Counted from the first letter of the stretch, positions 1 through 10,219 are shown. The stretch: 64,000 nucleotides of DNA from Leptotrichia sp. HSP-342 (GCF_041199995.1 NZ_CP165646.1:744001-808000), one strand, 5' to 3'. Numbers and translations: made by a program. Notes: generated from the letters alone by a model not told the origin.

Positions 1-78
1 AGTACAGCTTCAAAAGGTTATGATTATTCACAGACATTGGACTTATTAATAGAATCTTCAATAAAAGTGGAAAGATAA
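1..78 (+). CDS. C-terminal end of an unidentified protein (partial)
   Basis: Frame 1 is open from the first base to a TAA at 76-78 and encodes the last 25 residues of a protein (ending ...IESSIKVER). The gene starts outside the window. It lies about 60 bp upstream of luxS on the same strand, so it may be co-transcribed with it. In many bacteria the gene beside luxS is the nucleosidase pfs/mtnN, but the visible residues are too few and not diagnostic, so no product is assigned. Confidence 0.45.
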   Translation, partial: STASKGYDYSQTLDLLIESSIKVER

Positions 79-136
79 ATAACTTAAAAATTTGAAAAAA
101 TATAGAAAATAAAAATATAAAAAGGAAGTGGAAAAA

Positions 137-616
137 ATGGAAAGAATAGCAAGTTTTACAGTAGATCACATCAGATTGAACAGAGGAATTTATGTATCAA
201 GAATAGACGAAGTTAATGGAAATTATTTGACAAGTTTTGATATAAGAATGAAATTACCAAACAGGGAGCCAGTAATAAACATTGCTGAACTTCATACAAT
301 GGAGCATTTGGGAGCAACATTTTTGAGAAATCATCCAACTTGGAAAGATGAAATCGTATATTTTGGGCCTATGGGGTGCAGAACAGGATTTTATCTTATC
401 CTAAAAGGAAAATTGGAATCAAAGGACATTGTTGACTTAATGAAGGAACTTTACAAATTTATGGCAGAATTTAAAGGAGCAATCCCAGGAGCGACTGCTA
501 TAGAATGTGGAAATTACTTGGATCAAAACTTGCCAATGGCTAATTTTGAGGCTAAGAAATATTTGGAGGAAACGTTGGAACATTTGGGAGAGGAAAATTT
601 AAATTATCCTGAATAA
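137..616 (+). CDS. luxS: S-ribosylhomocysteine lyase LuxS
   Basis: Cytosolic metalloenzyme of the activated methyl cycle. It cleaves S-ribosylhomocysteine to homocysteine and DPD, the precursor of autoinducer-2. The 159-residue length is normal for the family. The metal-binding HTMEH motif is at residues 53-57, the catalytic Cys in GCRTG at about 81, and the third metal ligand in ECGNY at about 124, so all key residues are present. An in-frame GTG lies at 128, but AAAGGAAG at 121-128 is well spaced for the ATG at 137 and the protein then begins MERIASF as in other LuxS proteins. No strong terminator follows; only a loose GATGTG/CACATC dyad with a long loop is visible. Confidence 0.97.
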   Translation: MERIASFTVDHIRLNRGIYVSRIDEVNGNYLTSFDIRMKLPNREPVINIAELHTMEHLGATFLRNHPTWKDEIVYFGPMGCRTGFYLILKGKLESKDIVDLMKELYKFMAEFKGAIPGATAIECGNYLDQNLPMANFEAKKYLEETLEHLGEENLNYPE

Positions 617-793
617 GTAAATATTTTGATGTGTCTTAAAATATTCCTAATAATTTTATTTTGATTGTTTTCAGGCACATCTTAAATTTGAATTGAATTT
701 CATTTAATTGTAAGTATTATGGAAATAAAATAACTCAAAATAAAGAATTTTAATGGATTTACGATTTAATAATTAATGAACGAGGAGAAAGAA

Positions 794-1336
794 ATGCCTT
801 ACATTTTAAAAGAGGAAAATATTGAAGAATTTCTGAAAAAATCGGAAATGGATGAATTTGAAGAAGAGGATTTTGGAGAATTTTATCCTGATGACTATGA
901 AATGGTTGATAAAAGTGAAATGTTTGAAGATTTTAGATTTAAGCTGGTTGTTTTGGAAACTTTGCTTGGGAAAAATGCAAGTTTTGTTGAAGAATTTGAA
1001 AAATTGACTGAAAAATTAGAAGAAAAATATGATGATTATGTTTTTGAAATAGGAAATTTTGTTAATCCAGTTATAGTTGAGCCAATTTTAAAATTTTTTG
1101 AAAATGTGAAATTGACGGCAGAGGACTTGGAAAAAGTAGATAAAATTTGTTTTGATGGTGGGCTTGAAATTTATGGTATTCTTTGTCCAAATTGGGATGG
1201 AGAAGATTATTTATTTCAGACATATAGTGTAAAAGGGTTTAAGAAATTAAAAAATTTGAAAAAAGTAATTTTTATTTCATGCTGTGATGAGGAATTGCTG
1301 GATGAATTTAGGGAAAATGGAATTGAAGTGGAGTAA
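794..1336 (+). CDS. Hypothetical acidic protein, possibly DUF6892-like
   Basis: Predicted cytosolic protein of 180 residues with no signal peptide or membrane segment. The first 50 residues are very rich in Glu and Asp. The rest resembles a DUF6892-type domain as I remember it (a conserved hydrophobic strand around FKLVVLETLL, a central CFDGGLEIYG and WDGED, then an LKNLKKV strand), but this is tentative. The start at 794 is chosen over an upstream in-frame ATG at 776 because GAGGAG at 782-787 is correctly spaced for 794. It stands between luxS and a small secreted protein on the same strand. Function unknown. Confidence 0.8.
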   Translation: MPYILKEENIEEFLKKSEMDEFEEEDFGEFYPDDYEMVDKSEMFEDFRFKLVVLETLLGKNASFVEEFEKLTEKLEEKYDDYVFEIGNFVNPVIVEPILKFFENVKLTAEDLEKVDKICFDGGLEIYGILCPNWDGEDYLFQTYSVKGFKKLKNLKKVIFISCCDEELLDEFRENGIEVE

Positions 1337-1398
1337 AATAAAATTGAAAAATTATAATTTTTAAGTTTGATTTCAAAAGTGAAAAGGAGAGATTTTTT

Positions 1399-1833
1399 AT
1401 GAAAAAAGTAATGCTTTTGGTTGCAAGTTTGATGGTTGTAATTAGCAGTTTTGCTGGTTATACGAGTGATATGATTAATAGAATGGAAACTAAAGAGAAA
1501 AGTGTAGAGGATTCTTTTGGAGGAAGTAACGCTGAAATGAAAGAAGCATCTTCGGTTATTTTGGACGGATGGAATGATGAATTAAATAAAGTTTATAAAT
1601 TATTAATGTCAAAATTGTCAAAAAAAGAACAAGAGAAACTTAGAAATGAAGAAAGAGTATGGATAAAAAGAAAAGAAAGAGTTGCAAAAGGAGCGGCAGA
1701 TGAATTTTGTGGAATTGTAAATGGACAAAAACTTTGTGGAACAGGTTATGGTTTGGAATATACACAATCATTGATTAACTCGACTAAAGGCAGAGCGATT
1801 GAGTTATCTAAAAGATATGAAAAATTGAAATAA
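1399..1833 (+). CDS. Secreted LprI/DUF1311-like protein
   Basis: Protein of 144 residues with a clear signal peptide (MKK then a hydrophobic stretch, cleavage likely after SSFAG). The mature part has the DUF1311/LprI pattern: an ASSVILDGWNDELNKVYKLL helix, a LSKKEQEKLRNEERVWIKRK helix and two Cys (in DEFCG and KLCGTG) that could form a disulfide. Some family members inhibit lysozyme in the periplasm; whether this one does cannot be told from sequence. AAAAGGAGAG at 1382-1391 sets the start. Confidence 0.8.
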   Translation: MKKVMLLVASLMVVISSFAGYTSDMINRMETKEKSVEDSFGGSNAEMKEASSVILDGWNDELNKVYKLLMSKLSKKEQEKLRNEERVWIKRKERVAKGAADEFCGIVNGQKLCGTGYGLEYTQSLINSTKGRAIELSKRYEKLK

Positions 1834-1972
1834 GTTTGGATAAGAAAATTTAGATATACTGAAATTTTGTAAAATTTTTATTCAGATTAAGTGTTTAAAA
1901 TATACAACATAAAAAATATAATTCTTGAGTTTACTTTTTTTATTATTTTGGTTGTTTGTAAAAAGGAGTTTT

Positions 1973-2662
1973 ATGAAAAAAATTCTAATTTTATTTTTTG
2001 TTGTTTTTTCGTTAAGTTTTTCATTTGAATTAAAAAAAGAAAATTTTAAAATTACAAAAAATAAGAGTTTAAAATTATCAGAAGAGGAAATGAAAAATCA
2101 AAGTGAAAAAGTTATTGAAGTTTTTAATAAAGAAATTTCAGATGGGATAGAAAGTAAAAATAAGGGTATTGAATATTCGGAAAATACTAATTTGAAAACA
2201 GGTGAAAAAAAATTTAAAGTGAATGTACCTGATGTTTTGATGAATAACAAAGTTTATGAAAAAACAATTTATAAAATTGAAAAAATTAATTTTATTTCAA
2301 AAAACAAAGTGGAAATAACTTATACTGAAAAATCTCCGAATATTTTTGAAATTATGTTTTCTGAAGAATTTAACAAAAAACTCGAAGATAAAGTTTCAAA
2401 AGAATTGGGTTATAAATTAGATAAGGAAAAAATTCAAAAATTGTCCAATGAAGAAAAATTGAAAGCAAATGTAATAATTTTGTCTGAATCTCAAAATGAA
2501 ATGATAAAAAGATTGGATAATAACCAATTTGAATATGAAACGGAAAAGAGAAAAATGATTTTGGAAAAAAATCAGAAAGAATGGGAATATAAAGATGAAG
2601 AAACATTAGAAAGTGATGGTTTTGATATTTTTGATTCTATGTTTGAAAATTTTGGAAAATAA
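1973..2662 (+). CDS. Secreted protein of a local paralogous family (member A)
   Basis: Protein of 229 residues beginning MKKILILFFVVFSLSFS, a signal peptide. The ATG at 1973 follows AAAAGGAG at the right distance and is preferred to an earlier in-frame start at 1925, which would place extra hydrophobic residues before the signal. The mature protein is charged, Lys/Glu rich and helical, with a short beta stretch around EKINFISKNKVEITYTEK. That stretch resembles IEYISSDIVNLDLEIK in the next gene and IEYISKNKANVSITLK in the gene at 22182, so the three form a small family. Function unknown; probably periplasmic. Confidence 0.8.
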   Translation: MKKILILFFVVFSLSFSFELKKENFKITKNKSLKLSEEEMKNQSEKVIEVFNKEISDGIESKNKGIEYSENTNLKTGEKKFKVNVPDVLMNNKVYEKTIYKIEKINFISKNKVEITYTEKSPNIFEIMFSEEFNKKLEDKVSKELGYKLDKEKIQKLSNEEKLKANVIILSESQNEMIKRLDNNQFEYETEKRKMILEKNQKEWEYKDEETLESDGFDIFDSMFENFGK

Positions 2663-2691
2663 TTTGAATAAATGAGAAGAGGTATGAGTAA

Positions 2692-3294
2692 ATGAAGAAG
2701 ATATTAATATTATTTTTGCTAACAACAAGTCTTGGATTTTCAGCAACTTACAAAGTTGAAGTTAAGCCAAATGTGAAAATTCAACAGTCAGAAATTGAGA
2801 AAAATAATGCAGGGATAGAAAAGGCGTTTGAAAAATTTGTAGAAAAACAAAAGGCTGCGGGTATTAGAGAGGCAGAATTGACTACACAAAGCAGTCAAAG
2901 ACTTGGAATGATGTTAACTGATGGGATGGCAAAACAGCTTGTTTATGATACGCAATATTCCATAAAAAAAATTGAATATATTTCAAGTGACATAGTTAAT
3001 TTAGATCTTGAAATAAAGATTCCTGAATTAGATAGTAGAAACTTTAGTGAAGATGAAATGATGAGAGTAGTTTCTAAGAGGTTTAAAGAAAAAACTGGGA
3101 AACCAATAGAAATTTTAAAAACTACACCAGAGAAAAATATAAAACCTGAGTGGGTTTCAACATTATTCCAACTAATGAGTGATTTTACAATAGAAAAAGT
3201 TAAGACTACAAAAATATTCACTTATCAAAATGCAACAATAAGTTTGAAAAAAGTAAATAATGAATGGATATTTGATAAGATTGTAAAACAGTAA
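2692..3294 (+). CDS. Secreted protein of the same local family (member B)
   Basis: Protein of 200 residues with a signal peptide (MKKILILFLLTTSLGFSA, cleavage likely after FSA). It starts 29 bp after the previous gene and shares its signal sequence and the IxYIS...V motif, so the two look like a tandem duplication that has diverged. The C-terminus ends in a beta stretch with NNEWIFDKIVK, like the NGKWVSNETISR end of the gene at 22182. A predicted periplasmic protein of unknown function. Confidence 0.82.
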   Translation: MKKILILFLLTTSLGFSATYKVEVKPNVKIQQSEIEKNNAGIEKAFEKFVEKQKAAGIREAELTTQSSQRLGMMLTDGMAKQLVYDTQYSIKKIEYISSDIVNLDLEIKIPELDSRNFSEDEMMRVVSKRFKEKTGKPIEILKTTPEKNIKPEWVSTLFQLMSDFTIEKVKTTKIFTYQNATISLKKVNNEWIFDKIVKQ

Positions 3295-3365
3295 AATCAA
3301 AAAAATTAAATTTAGAAAGGAAATGAAGTTATTCTGAAATTTTGGAATAACTTTATCTTGTTAAA

Positions 3366-5338
<1,973 letters not shown>

Positions 5339-5365
5339 AATTAGAAAATAAAATGCAATAAAAAA

Positions 5366-5434
5366 GTGCTATTTATTTCATAACAAATATTTTTTTATTC
5401 CAGATAAAAAATATAAGTTAAAAGTAAATAGCAC
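5366..5434. terminator. Bidirectional terminator between tgt and the META gene
   Basis: GTGCTATTTA (5366-5375) pairs perfectly with TAAATAGCAC (5425-5434). Between them an inner arm ATATTTTTTTAT pairs with ATAAAAAATAT, giving a long nearly continuous hairpin in a region flanked by A and T tracts. It separates convergent genes and fits both strands. Confidence 0.75.
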
Positions 5435-5446
5435 AAACATAAAATA

Positions 5447-6643
5447 CTACATTTCTTTAAATGTCAATGTTTTTCCATCATCTGTCATAAAAATCAAACG
5501 ATTATTATCTAATTTAATCTTTTTTGAATTTTTCAAAATATTCAAATACTGACTTTCAAGTCTCATAAAGTTATCTGGTCCTGCCATTTTTGTAGAGCCG
5601 ATAGGTCCAACCATAATATTATCTGATGCCATTATGTAATTTGAAAAATAGTTGTTTACTCCTGAATCGCCATGTAATCTGTCTTCTGAAAAATTAAGAG
5701 TAATTCTTATTTCATTTGTTGTCAATATCTTTCTCATTTTTGTGTCAGAAATATCAATAAGTTTCCAGCTAGTATTCAATAATTTTTTTTTCAAATTTAA
5801 AAGAGAAAGTGAATCCTTGTCATTCTGATTAACTGTATTTGACTTTTTAAAAGTCCAAATATCGCCAGCCTTGTTAGTTAAAGTTAAAGTATCCTTGTTG
5901 TATTTAATCACAGGGTTGGATTGCAGAATATCAAAGAAATCCTGTTCGAGATTCATTAAATCTAGAGAACCTCCAATCAGAGTTGAAGTTATTGTGGCAG
6001 AAAGAGTAGAATCTCTGTTAATTTTATAATTTCCTGAATATCCATTAATTCCACCAAATCCATTAATCTTATTTTTTGAAAAATTAATAGTAACATTTGT
6101 ATTTTCTGAAATATAAGAATTCCATCTATTTTTCTTAATTTGAGTTAATTTCCATGAAGTTTCATTTAAATTTGAAAGAGGAAGTGAATCCTTGTCATTT
6201 TGATTAACCGTATCAGGATTTTTAAAAGTCCAAATCTCTCGCTTGTTAGTTAAAGTTAAAGTATCCTTGTTGTATTTAATCACAGGGTTGGATTGCAGAA
6301 TATCAAAGAAATCTTGTTCAAGATTCATTAGATCTTGAGCACCTCCTGTTAAAGTTGAAGTTACTGTAGCAGAAAGAGTGGAATTCCTGTTTAATTTATA
6401 ACTTCCTGAATATCCGTTAGTTCCTCCAAATCCGTTGATATTATATTTTAAGAAATTAATTGTAACATTTGCTTTTTCTGAAATACGGGAATTCCGTCCA
6501 TTTTTCCTGATTTCTGTCAATTTCCATGAAGTTCCATTCAAATTAGTGCTAACAGCGTCTCTTTTTTTCACAGCCGCATTCAAAAAATCACAGCACAAAA
6601 GAAGCATTGTAAAAATTCCAACTAAAAAAAATCTTTTTTTCAT
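5447..6643 (-). CDS. Secreted protein with three META (HslJ-type) domains
   Basis: 398 residues: a signal peptide (MKKRFFLVGIFTMLLLCC..., cleavage near FLNAA) followed by three META domains. Repeats 1 and 2 (about residues 33-150 and 160-272) both run from LN(G/E)TSWKLT to WTFK and are nearly identical over long stretches; repeat 3 (about 285-398) is diverged but keeps NTSWKL and the C-terminal LTFK strand. META domains occur in HslJ-type envelope proteins linked in some bacteria to stress resistance; the molecular function is not established. Monocistronic on the minus strand, with GAGG before the ATG. The internal repeat is also near-identical at DNA level (see repeat entry). Confidence 0.85.
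   Translation of the reverse strand: MKKRFFLVGIFTMLLLCCDFLNAAVKKRDAVSTNLNGTSWKLTEIRKNGRNSRISEKANVTINFLKYNINGFGGTNGYSGSYKLNRNSTLSATVTSTLTGGAQDLMNLEQDFFDILQSNPVIKYNKDTLTLTNKREIWTFKNPDTVNQNDKDSLPLSNLNETSWKLTQIKKNRWNSYISENTNVTINFSKNKINGFGGINGYSGNYKINRDSTLSATITSTLIGGSLDLMNLEQDFFDILQSNPVIKYNKDTLTLTNKAGDIWTFKKSNTVNQNDKDSLSLLNLKKKLLNTSWKLIDISDTKMRKILTTNEIRITLNFSEDRLHGDSGVNNYFSNYIMASDNIMVGPIGSTKMAGPDNFMRLESQYLNILKNSKKIKLDNNRLIFMTDDGKTLTFKEM
5873..6330 (-). repeat. 372-bp direct repeat inside the META gene
   Basis: The segment around 5873-5958 recurs with very few changes around 6245-6330, an offset of 372 bp (124 codons). It is the DNA footprint of an in-frame duplication of META domains 1 and 2. The high DNA identity implies a recent duplication or gene conversion and makes the gene prone to domain gain or loss. 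Confidence 0.8.
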
Positions 6644-6769
6644 TTTAAAAACCTCTTTTCATTATTTTTTCTCTTTTCCTTTGTTAATTTAATACTATCA
6701 TATTATCATTAAAGAATTATGAGAATTTTTAAAATTATTTATTTTTTATTTTTATTAATTGTACAATTT

Positions 6770-6801
6770 AAAAAAAACCTGCAGGTTATAATTTCCTGCA
6801 G
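6770..6801 (-). terminator. Intrinsic terminator of the 22-residue peptide gene
   Basis: Read on the minus strand: CTGCAGG, a 9-nt loop, CCTGCAG, then G and eight T. A 7-bp perfect stem with U-tract, 33 bp after the peptide stop codon. The loop also contains TATAAT on the plus strand (6787-6792), a possible -10 for an antisense transcript, though no good -35 accompanies it. Confidence 0.8.
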
Positions 6802-6833
6802 ATTTTCGGAGGCATAAAATGGCAATTTGTCAT

Positions 6834-6902
6834 CTATTTGCTAAAGATTAGGTATAAAATCACAACCATAATAACAAAAACGACAATATCACCATTTATC
6901 AT
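6834..6902 (-). CDS. 22-residue hydrophobic peptide, candidate type I toxin
   Basis: ATG at 6902 to TAG at 6834 encodes a peptide MINGDIVVFVIMVVILYLIF plus SK: a short polar start, one membrane-spanning hydrophobic stretch and a basic end. A very strong GGAGGGAGGTG ribosome site precedes the ATG by a few bases. The gene has its own promoter (6953-6981) and terminator (6770-6801). In size, shape and layout it resembles type I toxins (Fst/TxpA/Ldr classes) or other small membrane peptides, but I do not recognise the sequence. Its 5' leader can fold into hairpins (GGGG...CCCC, and ACCTC pairing with the GAGGT of the ribosome site), as expected for translation control. Clearly expressed-looking; function is inference. 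Confidence 0.65.
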   Translation of the reverse strand: MINGDIVVFVIMVVILYLIFSK

Positions 6903-6952
6903 TACAATTCACCTCCCTCCATTTCGAGGTTGGGGGTAGCGAACCCCAAAAT

Positions 6953-6981
6953 ATTATAACATAAAAAAATACCTCCTTCAA
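6953..6981 (-). promoter_or_regulatory. Promoter of the 22-residue peptide gene
   Basis: Minus-strand TTGAAG (6981-6976), 17-bp spacer, TATAAT (6958-6953) with an extended TATG just before the -10. Predicted start near 6945, giving a leader of about 43 nt. The -35 lies inside the right arm of the terminator hairpin of the upstream symporter gene, so terminator and promoter share bases. Confidence 0.75.
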
Positions 6982-6996
6982 CTAAGAAGAAGATAC
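6961..6996 (-). terminator. Intrinsic terminator of the symporter gene
   Basis: On the minus strand GTATCTTCTTC pairs with GAAGGAGGTAT over 11 consecutive positions when G-U pairs are allowed, with a 6-nt loop, followed directly by seven T. It lies about 100 bp after the symporter stop codon. Confidence 0.7.
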
Positions 6997-7093
6997 TTTT
7001 CCCGCTATTTTTTACCTCAAAATGGAATATATACCATTGCTTTTTATAGATTAATTATAACACAAATTTTTCATTTTTTCAATCATATAATTT

Positions 7094-8275
7094 TTATTTT
7101 TTTATAAATTTATGATAAATCCAGTCAACAATAATAGCTATTGCATTATCCCCAGATACATTTGCTGCTGTTCCAAAGCTGTCCTGCGTTATATAAAGTG
7201 CGATTAGCAGTGAAGCTAGTGGACTATTTGAAGCGATTCCAACCATTCCTAGAAATGGAAGTGCTGACATTATTGCTCCTCCAGGTGCTCCAGGTGCGGC
7301 TACCATTGCGACTCCTAGAACTAGGATAAATGGGAAAACTTTTGTTACATCGTAAGCCATATTGTTCATCATAAGAACTGTAACAACACAGCTTGTTATT
7401 GTAATGATACTTCCTGCTAAATGGATTGTGGCACATAATGGCACTACAAATTCACGTATTTCAGGCGATGTTCCGTTTCGTTTTGCACATTCCAAATTTA
7501 TTGGGATTGTGGCTACTGAAGATTGTGTACCAAGTGCTGTAAAATAACCTGGAATTTGATTTTTCATACAGGTAAGCGGATTTTTTCCTGAAATTCCTCC
7601 AGCAAATACAAATAAAGCTGAAATATATAAAATGTGAAGAATTATCACACAGACAAATACTTTTAGGAAAATAGAAAGTGTCGTAAACATCTGTCCACTG
7701 TAAGTCATGTTCATAAATGTTCCAAAAATGTAGACTGGAAGTAGAGGAATAACCGATGTGCTCAGTAACTTTGTAATTATTTTTGAAAACTCACGAAAAA
7801 GGTTGTAGGTAGTTTGTCCTTCACCATTATTTCTAAGCCAGCTTATTGAAAGCCCCATTATAAAGGCAAAAATGATTGCTGAAGTTACATCAAACATTGG
7901 TGCAAGAGGAATCTCGAAATAAGCTGTTAAAAGATTTTTCTCAGGGTGTTCTATTGCTGCAAAAGAGGCAAAATGAAGAATTTTTGGAAAAATATTAGTT
8001 GCCATAAGATAAGATAAACTTCCTGCCACAATTGTGGAAACATAAGCTATCAATGTAGTAATTCCCAGCAATTTTCCTGCTCCTTGACGTAAATCTGAAA
8101 TTCCTGTCACAACAAATCCGATTATCATAAACGGAATAACAAAAGATAAATACTTGCTAAATAGCGACGAAAAAGTCACAAAAATCCTAATAACAGGACT
8201 TGGTAAAACTAATCCCAGTACTATACCAAGCGTTATTGCGATAATTAAACGTGGCACAAGACCGATTTTTTTCAT
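7094..8275 (-). CDS. Dicarboxylate/amino acid:cation symporter (DAACS family)
   Basis: Inner-membrane sodium- or proton-coupled carrier of 393 residues, close to the family norm. Multiple hydrophobic segments fill the sequence; the serine-rich re-entrant loop is seen as LGTQSSVATIP, and the second hairpin region with VAAPGAPGGAI near residue 330, both hallmarks of the glutamate/aspartate/serine/dicarboxylate carrier fold. The substrate cannot be decided: an SstT-, GltP- or DctA-like role are all possible. AAGGAGAG precedes the ATG. Single gene, with a terminator at 6961-6996. Confidence 0.9.
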   Translation of the reverse strand: MKKIGLVPRLIIAITLGIVLGLVLPSPVIRIFVTFSSLFSKYLSFVIPFMIIGFVVTGISDLRQGAGKLLGITTLIAYVSTIVAGSLSYLMATNIFPKILHFASFAAIEHPEKNLLTAYFEIPLAPMFDVTSAIIFAFIMGLSISWLRNNGEGQTTYNLFREFSKIITKLLSTSVIPLLPVYIFGTFMNMTYSGQMFTTLSIFLKVFVCVIILHILYISALFVFAGGISGKNPLTCMKNQIPGYFTALGTQSSVATIPINLECAKRNGTSPEIREFVVPLCATIHLAGSIITITSCVVTVLMMNNMAYDVTKVFPFILVLGVAMVAAPGAPGGAIMSALPFLGMVGIASNSPLASLLIALYITQDSFGTAANVSGDNAIAIIVDWIYHKFIKK

Positions 8276-8526
8276 AAATTTTTCTCTCCTTATGTATTTT
8301 TTGTATAACTAAAATAAATCCCACAACCCAACCTCAATATTATCAATTAACATACGGTAGTAAAATTTACAGTAATTTGTACAAATGTAACAATATTGGG
8401 ATTAATTATAATTCTTGTAATTTCCCCGCACTACTTCATCTTGTAAGATATTTTTTCCCTAATATCCAAAGGTTTATGTTCACCTTAATAATATCTACAC
8501 CTAAAATTTGTTTAAATTATATTTTT

Positions 8527-8985
8527 TTATTCTTTAATCAAATCAATAGTCCAGTTTGCCTGCTGTAATTTTGTATCAGTTTCACGAATTTCCTTAGATA
8601 ATTTATCTAGCTGTTTTTGCTGTTCTGGAATATTAATCGTACTAAAAACCTTTATTTCTGTTGAGGAATAAAGATTTATTTTTTGGCTTGCAATTTCTAT
8701 AAATTCACGTAGGATTCCTGCTTTTTGTGAAAGTGTGTCCTTTTTTGCAATTAATTCGACTAATGAAATTCCATCAATTTTTGAAAGAGTATTTGTTTTG
8801 TTTATTTTTATTATTAAATCATTTAATTGGGAAATTAAGTCATCTAATTCAGTTAATAAAAATTCAGGATCTTCAGTAGGTTTTTCATTTTCCTGAACTT
8901 TAGCGTTATTATTAAGTCTTGTTTTTAATTGCGTAATTCTTTTTTGAATATCTGCACGTAAAATAAGAGCTTCAGCAATTTTCAT
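8527..8985 (-). CDS. DIP1984 family protein
   Basis: Cytosolic helical protein of 152 residues. It has the family pattern beginning MKIAEALILRADIQKRITQL, a mid-protein LLTELDDLISQLNDLIIKIN coiled-coil-like helix, a KDTLSQKAGILREFI helix and a C-terminal TDTKLQQANWTIDL. The family (also called septicolysin-like in some annotations) has no secure function. TTGGAGGATAAATAAA gives a good ribosome site. Single gene between the symporter and the divergently oriented dehydrogenase operon. Confidence 0.85.
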   Translation of the reverse strand: MKIAEALILRADIQKRITQLKTRLNNNAKVQENEKPTEDPEFLLTELDDLISQLNDLIIKINKTNTLSKIDGISLVELIAKKDTLSQKAGILREFIEIASQKINLYSSTEIKVFSTINIPEQQKQLDKLSKEIRETDTKLQQANWTIDLIKE

Positions 8986-9129
8986 TTTATTTATCCTCCA
9001 ATTTTTATTTATTAGTACTTAAAGTATAATGTAAAAATTATAAAATGTAAAGGATATTTTTAATATTCTTTTTGTATATATAAAATAAAAAAAACTTTAA
9101 AAGATATTTTTTTAACTTGCAAATATCTA

Positions 9130-9158
9130 TTGTAATGGTTACAAAATTATGATAAAAT
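9130..9158 (+). promoter_or_regulatory. Promoter and dyad operator candidate of the dehydrogenase operon
   Basis: TTGTAA (9130-9135), 17-bp spacer, TAAAAT (9153-9158), about 80 bp before the first gene. The -35 is one arm of a perfect dyad TTGTAA-TGG-TTACAA (9130-9144), so a repressor bound there would block RNA polymerase. The regulator is unknown; the dyad is shorter than the usual Rex site. Confidence 0.5.
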
Positions 9159-9238
9159 TAATCAGGAAATTTTGGAGAACAAAATATTAATTACTAAAAG
9201 TTTGGAAAAATATAAAAAAGATTTAAATGGAGGGAATT

Positions 9239-10204
9239 ATGGAATTGTCGAAAGGTAAATTGCTAAATATTTATGAACGAATGCTTAGCATTAGAAATTT
9301 TGATTTAAAGGTAAATCAGCTTGTGAAAAGAGGAATGGTGCCTGGAATGACACATTTGTCAGTAGGAGAAGAAGCGGCGAATGTTGGTGCTATTGCGGCA
9401 TTGAATGCTGATGATCTTATTACATCTAATCACAGAGGACATGGACAGGTTATTGCTAAAGGGATTGACTTGAATGGAATGATGGCTGAAATTATGGGAA
9501 AGGCTACTGGAACTTGTAAAGGTAAAGGTGGTTCGATGCACATTGCTGATTTAGAAAGTGGAAACTTGGGAGCAAATGGAATTGTCGGTGGTGGACACGG
9601 AATGGCAGTTGGTGCGGCTTATACTCAAAAAGTAAAAAATACTGGAAAAATTGTAGTTTGTTTCTTTGGAGATGGAGCCACAAATGAAGGAAGCTTTCAC
9701 GAAGCGATGAACTTGGCGTCAGTATGGAATGTACCTGTGATTTTTTATGCAATTAATAATGGATATGGAATAAGTACTTCAATTAATAGTGTTGCAAAAG
9801 TGGAGCATCTTTATCAAAGGGCTGCAGCTTATGGAATGCCAGGATATTTTATTGAAGATGGGAATGATGTTCTTTCAGTTTATGAAACCTTTGAAAAGGC
9901 TGTAAAGCATGTGAGAGAAGGAAAAGGACCTGTATTTGTTGAAAGCGTAACTTACAGATGGTTCGGACATTCGAGTTCTGATCCTGGAAAATACAGAACA
10001 AAAGAAGAAGTTGATGGATGGAAGTTAAAAGATCCTAACTTAAAATTCAGAAATTACTTACTTGAAAATAATATTGCAACAGAGGAAGAATTAGTAGAAC
10101 TTGAAGAAAAATCAAAAAAACAGATTGAAGATGCAGTGGAATTTGCAAAAAATAGTCCAGAACCTACGTTGGAATCTGCGTTTGAAGATATATTTGCGAA
10201 TTAG
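9239..10204 (+). CDS. pdhA: Pyruvate (or acetoin) dehydrogenase E1 alpha subunit
   Basis: Thiamine-diphosphate-dependent decarboxylase subunit of a 2-oxoacid dehydrogenase complex. 321 residues. THLSVGEEA near 38, SNHRGHGQ near 63, and the TPP/Mg motif GDGATNEGSFHEA from 144 to AINN at 171-174 are intact; HSSSDPGKYR carries the regulatory-loop region. An in-frame ATG at 9227 overlaps the ribosome site GGAGGG (9229-9234), so the ATG at 9239 is chosen. First gene of an operon E1a-E1b-E2-E3-lplA. Sequence style fits both PdhA and AcoA; pyruvate is the likelier substrate because no acetoin genes are seen. Confidence 0.93.
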   Translation: MELSKGKLLNIYERMLSIRNFDLKVNQLVKRGMVPGMTHLSVGEEAANVGAIAALNADDLITSNHRGHGQVIAKGIDLNGMMAEIMGKATGTCKGKGGSMHIADLESGNLGANGIVGGGHGMAVGAAYTQKVKNTGKIVVCFFGDGATNEGSFHEAMNLASVWNVPVIFYAINNGYGISTSINSVAKVEHLYQRAAAYGMPGYFIEDGNDVLSVYETFEKAVKHVREGKGPVFVESVTYRWFGHSSSDPGKYRTKEEVDGWKLKDPNLKFRNYLLENNIATEEELVELEEKSKKQIEDAVEFAKNSPEPTLESAFEDIFAN

Positions 10205-10219
10205 AAAAGGAGATAGAAA

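Noticed and set aside
6819..6851. Ten-codon plus-strand ORF with GGAGG before it, antisense to the 22-residue peptide
   Set aside because: Too short to support, and no convincing promoter; kept only as a remark on a possible antisense RNA.
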